From NCBI GenBank assembly GCA_018806915.1, contig JAGKQI010000101.1, forward strand, positions 1-64,000: 64,000 nt of DNA. Reading direction: 5' to 3'. Shown here one piece after another: positions 59,064-64,000 of this stretch; position 1 is the stretch's first letter, and each line of letters begins with the position of its first letter. The DNA is from Phytophthora colocasiae. Its lineage: Eukaryota > Oomycota > Peronosporomycetes > Peronosporales > Peronosporaceae. The position numbers and the translations under genes are program-made. The notes under the pieces were generated by a model. The model had not been told where the DNA came from. It did not search any database and was given only the letters and a program-made list of their open reading frames with translations.

Positions 59064-59358
59064 TGACCGAGAGGAAAAAGTGGAGATTCGTTTTTTTTTT
59101 GAAAGGAAGTGAAGCTGAAGAAGAGAAGATAAGTATGGGGAGAAACAAGAATGCATATTGCTTTTTGTTATAATGTTGAAACGGGGCCGTGACATCGTTG
59201 GTCTTTGGAAACTGTTGACTCCAGCGCAGTGATGAAAATTGTCGAGATTATGTCCGAAGAAGTTTAAGACGAGCAGTATTTTGCCGTCTCAAAGGTGGTT
59301 AATGGTCGTGTTTGACTTGCTAACGAAGCAGATTCCTGAAACTACCACTACAGCACTA
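59064..59358. other. Intergenic, 3' of RAB21
   Basis: Contains a T10 run shortly after the RAB21 stop and no supported gene. Confidence 0.6.
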
Positions 59359-60365
59359 CTACAGGAACTGTTTACGAGCAAAGCAGAACCTGTCAATGGC
59401 TGGGACCTTCGGAACAAACTGGACGATGGCGTCGATCTTCGCCTTCACCTCGGGTGTCACCTTGTCCACATAGAGAAGTGCCTTCAGATTCTCCTTCAGT
59501 TGCTCCGGACGGCTAGCACCAACAAGAACAGTGGACACATTCTCGTTCGAGACGCACCATGCAATACTCAACTGGGCTAACGTACATCCCAGCTCTGCCG
59601 CGATTGGCTTAAGCTGATCGGCCATGGCCACATTCTCCGTGAAGCCTTCCAGAAGAGGACCCTCTTTGAACATTGGCCTTGTGAAGCGCGAGTCTGTTGG
59701 CAGACCAGTAGTGTATTTACCAGTCAGAGTGCCGTTCGCCAGTGGCGACCACGTCGTGAGCCCGAGCTTGTGTTTCTTGAAGAGATCCAAGAGCTCGAAC
59801 TCGACCTTGTTACGCTCGAAGATGTTGTACTGGGGCTGCTCCACAATGGGGCGGATCAGACCGAGACGGTCGGCGATTTCGCAAGCCTCCTGGATGTCTG
59901 TGGCTAGCCATTCCCCAGTAGAACGCCCAACCTTGCTCAATGAGGTAGTTCATGGCTTGCACTGTCTCCTCGTATGGGTCTTGATGATGGCAGAAGACCA
60001 CGTCCACGTAGTCAAGCTGCAGGCGAGCAAATGACGACTTCATTCCCTCCACAATGTGCTTCCGACCGAGACCTGTGTCATTCGGTCCACAGTTGCCAAA
60101 GCCTTTGTGGCCGTTAAAGAGTTTCGTCGTAATCACGAGGTCTTGACGGCTCCAAACACCTTCCTCAACGCCCTAGTTGATGGCCGCACCCATGTTTTCT
60201 TCGGCTTGACCCCTGCCATAGCTCTCGGCGTTGTCGGTGTTGGAACGCAGTCCTCATCATCTCATACCAAAGCTCCGGCGTTTGCTTCTCGTTGTTTTGT
60301 ATTCAGGAGCCGAGCGCCAGCTTGGAAACGAGCTAACCGGAATTGCCCATGAAACGGTACGTCAT
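59359..60365 (-). pseudogene. Aldo-keto reductase (Kv-beta type) pseudogene 1
   Basis: On the - strand from ATG 60365: MTYRFMGNSG then a TAG where Leu is expected, LVSKLALGS then a TGA where Trp is expected, and TPELWYEMMRTAF. A deletion follows, then NAESYGRGQAEENMGAAIN, a TAG where Gln is expected, and [11 protein letters not shown]. After GWAFYWG about 8 nt are missing compared with the second copy (YWGISEWLA), shifting frame. The rest is intact: [42 protein letters not shown]. The family is NADPH-dependent and related to voltage-gated K+ channel beta subunits. Three stops and two deletions mark it as dead. Confidence 0.88.
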
Positions 60366-60440
60366 CGTGGTCTCAGTCATTGTCAGTAGACTTGCTTGGG
60401 GTGTTGGAAATTGAGAAATGACGTTCATTGCAGAACAACG

Positions 60441-61006
60441 AGAAGCAGACGCCGGACCTTTGGGATGAAGGCTGCGTGCCAGGCTGGATTCCAGTACAAC
60501 ATGTAACTTCGAGATGGCCGCATCAACACGATTACGCTGGCAACCAGCACATAAAGATTGTGGGCCTTCGTAGGTTGGGCGTACTACTGGGGCATCAGTG
60601 AGTGGCTCGCCTCGGACATCCAGGAGGCCTGCGAGATCGCCGATCGTGTTGGACTGATCCGTCCAATTGTGGAGCAGCCCCAGTACAATATCTTCGGACG
60701 CAACCGGGTCGAGTTTGAGCACACCGCGGGCTCACAACGTGGTCGCCACTGGTGCTTTCGGGCAGATACAGTGTTGGAAGACCCTCGGCCTCCCGCTTGG
60801 CGACGTCAGGTTCGAAGGACTTCGATGAGCGCGTCGCTATGGCCGACAAGATGAAGAAGAACGCGAACGATCTGGGCTGTTCGCTGCCTCAATTGCTCTC
60901 GCCTGGTGTGTCTCGAATGAGAATGTGTCGACTGTCATGATTGGCGCTAGTCGACCGGAACAGCTAGTGGAGAACCTCATGGCATTGGACTTTGTGGTGA
61001 AATAAT
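60441..61006 (+). pseudogene. Aldo-keto reductase (Kv-beta type) pseudogene 2, fragment
   Basis: On the + strand, head to head with the first copy. NNEKQTPDLWDE (about 60441) is followed, after a large deletion, by [34 protein letters not shown], then frame breaks, [19 protein letters not shown], and finally MIGASRPEQLVENLMALDFV with TAA at about 61003-61005. It lacks the catalytic Tyr/Lys part. It is related to, but diverged from, copy 1, so the two are not a recent perfect inverted repeat. Confidence 0.82.
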
Positions 61007-61146
61007 ATATCGTAATTGCGGCACTACTATTATTATATTGCGTATTATTGCTAGTACCCCAAGTCAATATAATATAATACTGACCCAATATATACAAATA
61101 TCTAAGCGAGAAGACGCCAGCCAGCCATTGCTGACAACCAACCATC
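61007..61146. other. AT-rich flank
   Basis: AT-rich sequence between the aldo-keto reductase fragment and the candidate copia LTR. Nothing recognisable. Confidence 0.5.
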
Positions 61147-61436
61147 TGTTAGAAACAGCGTTTCGGGTTGATGCTCGAGCCGCAAGTTGCAGTCGAATGA
61201 TTAGTTTCCATCGGGGTGCAGGCTTTCCGGAGAGCTGCGAGTTGCAGCAGACGGGAGCAGGTACGAGATCGGAAGCTCTACTGGTGGCGGCTGCATCGCC
61301 ATCTGCGTTTCTTGTGCACGTGAGGAGATCGAACTAGTGCTGGGAAGACCAAGGGGCTGCAGGAAGGAAGAGCTAGCGCTAAAACTTTAATCTCAATCAC
61401 TTCTACTTTCATCTTCTAGTACACAAGCCTCCAACA
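61147..61436 (+). repeat. Candidate 5' LTR of the copia element
   Basis: Starts TGTTAGA and ends TCCAACA, near-inverted termini of a form common in copia LTRs, 25 nt before the gag-pol start. The second LTR is outside the window, so the limits cannot be confirmed. Confidence 0.45.
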
Positions 61437-61461
61437 TCGTCTCGACGCCACCGAATAGGTT

Positions 61462-64000
61462 ATGAGCCCAACTACCGACGTCGCCACTGACACTGGCCGC
61501 GAGCCTGGCTCCCCGAGCAGCATAACTGACCGCGGAAGGGTCAGTTCAACGGAGGTAGAAGAAGCGGAAGTCAAGGTGGCTGTGGCGCAGTCCCCGGACA
61601 AGTACGAACTGATCGTGGACTTGCTCAAGGGACTGGCCGGCCGGATGGACAAGCTCGAAGCCTCTCAAGCGTCGCTGACCAAGGAGCGGAGTGAGGCGTT
61701 CGAGGACGCTCTCGAGACGAGTGTGTTTGGGTCGTCGCTGGGACTGGGAGCTCAACGTGGCGTGGGGCGAATGAGACTTCAATCGCTCGAGCGGACACCA
61801 CCTCGAGGCTACGTGCCACCCCCGGCTTACTTCGGGCATCGTCAGCCTGGCTACGGCATAGGCGTGGACCCTCAAGCTCCAAGTCCGAATGTGCCCATGC
61901 CAGAAGCCCCAGCGCCAGCAGTCGCACCTCCGAACGTTGCACCGGTGCAGCTTGACCAACACCAGCAAGGTCAAGGCCAACGCATCCCCGACGCTCGCCA
62001 ACGAAAACTGAGCATCAGACCTTTTGACGGCAAAGAGCTCTATCAAGGCCTTGGTAGTGGCTTCATGCAATGGGGGATCAAGTTTGTGCGGCAGATGCGG
62101 TATGCTGAGGCTGCAAGCGGTTTTGCGTGGAGCGAGGATGTCAAGGTCGATCTACTGGGCCACCACTTGTCTGGCGTCGCCGAAAGGTACTACAATCGTC
62201 AGGTGGAAGGTTGGTGGGCAGAAAGCCCAACGGTCGAACACGTCATGCAGAGAATGTTGGAGACGTTCAACGTGCGAATTACTCCAGAACAAAGCATGAA
62301 GTTGTTCACCGCTCCGAAGAGTGGAAAGCGCACGTGGACGGAGCACTATCTATATTTGGTAGCTGTGAGCGAAGCGTGCGGTGGAGCTGACAATCTCGTC
62401 CTCGACAACATCGTCCGCTATGCCGCCCCCGACATGCGTGGCGTCATGCTCTCGAGGCTCAATCTAAGTCGGACGGACTATCTCAAGCAAGCAGAGGAAC
62501 TGGCTCAGTTCGCGCAGTCCGCGGAGAGAGACATGAACAACACCAGGCAAATGGGCAAGGACATGGCTGCGACTGTTACGGAGTCGAGGCCGAAGCCAAG
62601 AAAGTGCTACGTCTGTGGATCCGAAAAGCATCTCAAGGCGGCGTGCCCGAATCGGAACAATGCCAGCGGGAAGCGGGAAGCAGACTACACGTTAGCCGTG
62701 TTCGACATGGCGCTGGTAGCAGCAGACGGACGTGACACCCGAGATTATTGGATTCTCGACTCTGGGTCCAGTAGACATCTCGTGAACGATGCTCGTCTGC
62801 TCGAAGACCCACGAGCGTGCGCAAATGTATGTCTCGGTGCTGGTGGCGAAGAGCTGCTTGTTGAGAAGCAGGGAAGTGTTCTACTTCAAGTCGAGGTTGG
62901 AGGGCGAACGAAAATGGTCCGACTCGAAGATGTGCAATATGCACCTAATTTGGCCAGAAACTTAATATCATACGGGTTGCTGGAGGCGAAGGGGTATGCG
63001 CTGTCGTATCGCGACGGCAGCCGGGTTCTCGCACACAGAGACGGAGGAGGTCCCATTCTCGATGTGGACCGGAGGAACAACGTGCTTGTTGTTTGGGCTA
63101 AGGCCGTGGTGGCTGCTATGCCTCCCGCAGACGTGGTCATGAAGGCACTTGATGCAGAAGACAAGGAGGAGCTAGCCGTGCAAGAGGGATCGCTCATGCA
63201 TTTCCACACGAGGCTGGGCCATTTAGCATTTGATACCATCGAGCGCATGGCTCGCGAACCCAGGTCGGGAATCAAACTGACTGATAAGACGCGAGAGAGC
63301 TGTTTGACGTGTGCTCAAGGTAAACAGCCGAAGAATCCCCAGAGCAAGAAGGACTCGGGGGCGAACTCACCGATTGACACAATTGGCGGTGTCATTTGCT
63401 CTAATCTAAAAGGTCCTGTTACGCCCCGAGATCGCTGCGGAAACCGATACATGGTCAACTTCGTCGACCACCGCAGCAACTATTGCCGAGTTTTTCTAGC
63501 ACGCACGAAAGACGCAGCAGCTGACAAGTTCAAGCTATTCCTGAATTTTTTCGAGAAACAATTCAACTATCGCATTCACGTTCTTCGTACGGATGGTGGT
63601 GGTGAATATCGCGTGCTGGATCCGTTTTGCGGTGACGCAGGGGTGCGCAGGCAAATCTCGGAGGCCAGAAACCAAGCTAGCAATGGCAAGGCCGAGCGGA
63701 TGCACCGCACAATTTTGAACATGGCGCGGTGTATGTTGTTTGAGTCTGGCCTGCCGCTCAAATTTTGGGGGGATGCTGTTCAATACGCTGCCTACGTGCT
63801 CAATAGAAGCCCGACGAGCGCAAACTTCGAGCGCCAGGCCCCACTAGCGGTTCTCACCGGCCAGACACCATGCCTTGGAGAGATTGTAGCGTTTGGATCA
63901 CCATGTACTGTGCGCCGCGACCCACTGAAGAAAACGTTTGCGCCGCGCGCACAGCCCGGCATCATCGTGGGGAAGTCAGATGAAACCAAAGGGTTCAGCG
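61462..64000 (+). CDS. Copia gag-pol polyprotein (5' partial product, no stop before window end)
   Basis: An uninterrupted frame of 846 codons from ATG 61462 to the edge. An acidic, Pro-rich N-terminus leads to a Gag domain (LSIRPFDGKELYQGLGSGF, HHLSGVAERYYNRQ), a zinc knuckle CYVCGSEKHLKAAC (CX2CX4HX4C), aspartic protease YWILDSGSSRHLV, a GAG-pre-integrase zinc-binding segment (FHTRLGHLAF, CLTCAQGKQPK) and an integrase core. Integrase shows LRTDGGGEY and NGKAERMHRT for the second and third acidic residues, but the expected first Asp is Asn (CSNLKGP). No frameshift is seen, so this is the best-preserved element in the window. Confidence 0.88.
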   Translation, partial: MSPTTDVATDTGREPGSPSSITDRGRVSSTEVEEAEVKVAVAQSPDKYELIVDLLKGLAGRMDKLEASQASLTKERSEAFEDALETSVFGSSLGLGAQRGVGRMRLQSLERTPPRGYVPPPAYFGHRQPGYGIGVDPQAPSPNVPMPEAPAPAVAPPNVAPVQLDQHQQGQGQRIPDARQRKLSIRPFDGKELYQGLGSGFMQWGIKFVRQMRYAEAASGFAWSEDVKVDLLGHHLSGVAERYYNRQVEGWWAESPTVEHVMQRMLETFNVRITPEQSMKLFTAPKSGKRTWTEHYLYLVAVSEACGGADNLVLDNIVRYAAPDMRGVMLSRLNLSRTDYLKQAEELAQFAQSAERDMNNTRQMGKDMAATVTESRPKPRKCYVCGSEKHLKAACPNRNNASGKREADYTLAVFDMALVAADGRDTRDYWILDSGSSRHLVNDARLLEDPRACANVCLGAGGEELLVEKQGSVLLQVEVGGRTKMVRLEDVQYAPNLARNLISYGLLEAKGYALSYRDGSRVLAHRDGGGPILDVDRRNNVLVVWAKAVVAAMPPADVVMKALDAEDKEELAVQEGSLMHFHTRLGHLAFDTIERMAREPRSGIKLTDKTRESCLTCAQGKQPKNPQSKKDSGANSPIDTIGGVICSNLKGPVTPRDRCGNRYMVNFVDHRSNYCRVFLARTKDAAADKFKLFLNFFEKQFNYRIHVLRTDGGGEYRVLDPFCGDAGVRRQISEARNQASNGKAERMHRTILNMARCMLFESGLPLKFWGDAVQYAAYVLNRSPTSANFERQAPLAVLTGQTPCLGEIVAFGSPCTVRRDPLKKTFAPRAQPGIIVGKSDETKGFS

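Larger units (their letters stand above)
61147..64000 (+). mobile_element. Ty1/copia LTR retrotransposon, 5' part
   Basis: Candidate LTR followed by one long open frame with gag, protease, GAG-pre-integrase and integrase, in the copia order with integrase before RT. It runs off the right edge; RT and RNase H should lie beyond. Confidence 0.88.

Noticed and set aside
1..64000. tRNA or rRNA genes
   Set aside because: No cloverleaf-type or rRNA-like sequence was recognised by eye; a dedicated scan was not possible.

Overview
The window looks like a gene-sparse, repeat-rich stretch of an oomycete genome, most likely Phytophthora or a close relative. The reasons are short GT-AG introns (57-83 nt, one of 170 nt), balanced base composition, chromodomain Ty3/gypsy and copia elements, a piggyBac-type transposase, and oomycete-like initiator motifs (CTCACTTT) about 60 nt upstream of start codons. 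The species cannot be fixed from sequence alone. Gene models and domain calls were read by eye; no database search was run.

Layout. (1) 1-11122: a seven-exon piggyBac-like transposase gene on the + strand, split in its second exon by a Ty3/gypsy retrotransposon (170-8338, coding on the - strand, target duplication TCTCT). (2) 11556-35015: a tandem array of eight copies of a two-exon short-chain dehydrogenase/reductase (SDR) gene in ~2.38-kb units. Six copies read on the - strand and two on the + strand, so the array has an inverted (mirror) junction. The junction spacer was later hit by a second chromodomain Ty3/gypsy element (25367-30922, target duplication AAACC). (3) 35016-37740: gene debris, namely an inverted ~1.9-kb copy of part of the neighbouring VPS13 gene, a ~95-nt direct VPS13 fragment and a frameshifted urease fragment. 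(4) 37760-59063: ordinary host genes. These are a Sec20/BNIP1-like SNARE, divergent from a giant VPS13-family lipid-transfer protein gene (5551 aa, with PDZ-like and PX domains), a class-3 lipase convergent to it, and a Rab21-like GTPase. (5) 59359-61006: two aldo-keto reductase (Kv-beta type) pseudogenes head to head. (6) 61147-64000: the 5' part of a copia-type element running off the window.

The most unusual signal is in the first Ty3/gypsy element. Its whole length, LTRs and coding parts alike, is tiled with short near-perfect inverted repeats (6-11 bp arms, small loops), roughly one per 25-40 nt. The second element and the host genes do not show this. One LTR stem differs between the two LTRs by matching 2-nt changes in both arms, as expected if arms are kept complementary. 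The same element carries a coherent antisense reading frame, coiled-coil at its C-terminus, overlapping the chromodomain end of pol.

The host genes share a membrane-traffic theme (SNARE, bridge-like lipid transfer protein, endosomal Rab, lipase), but nothing shows they are co-regulated. The 15.7-kb uninterrupted VPS13 exon argues that base quality is good here, so most frameshifts in the repeats are probably real decay or repeat-consensus problems rather than general sequencing error.
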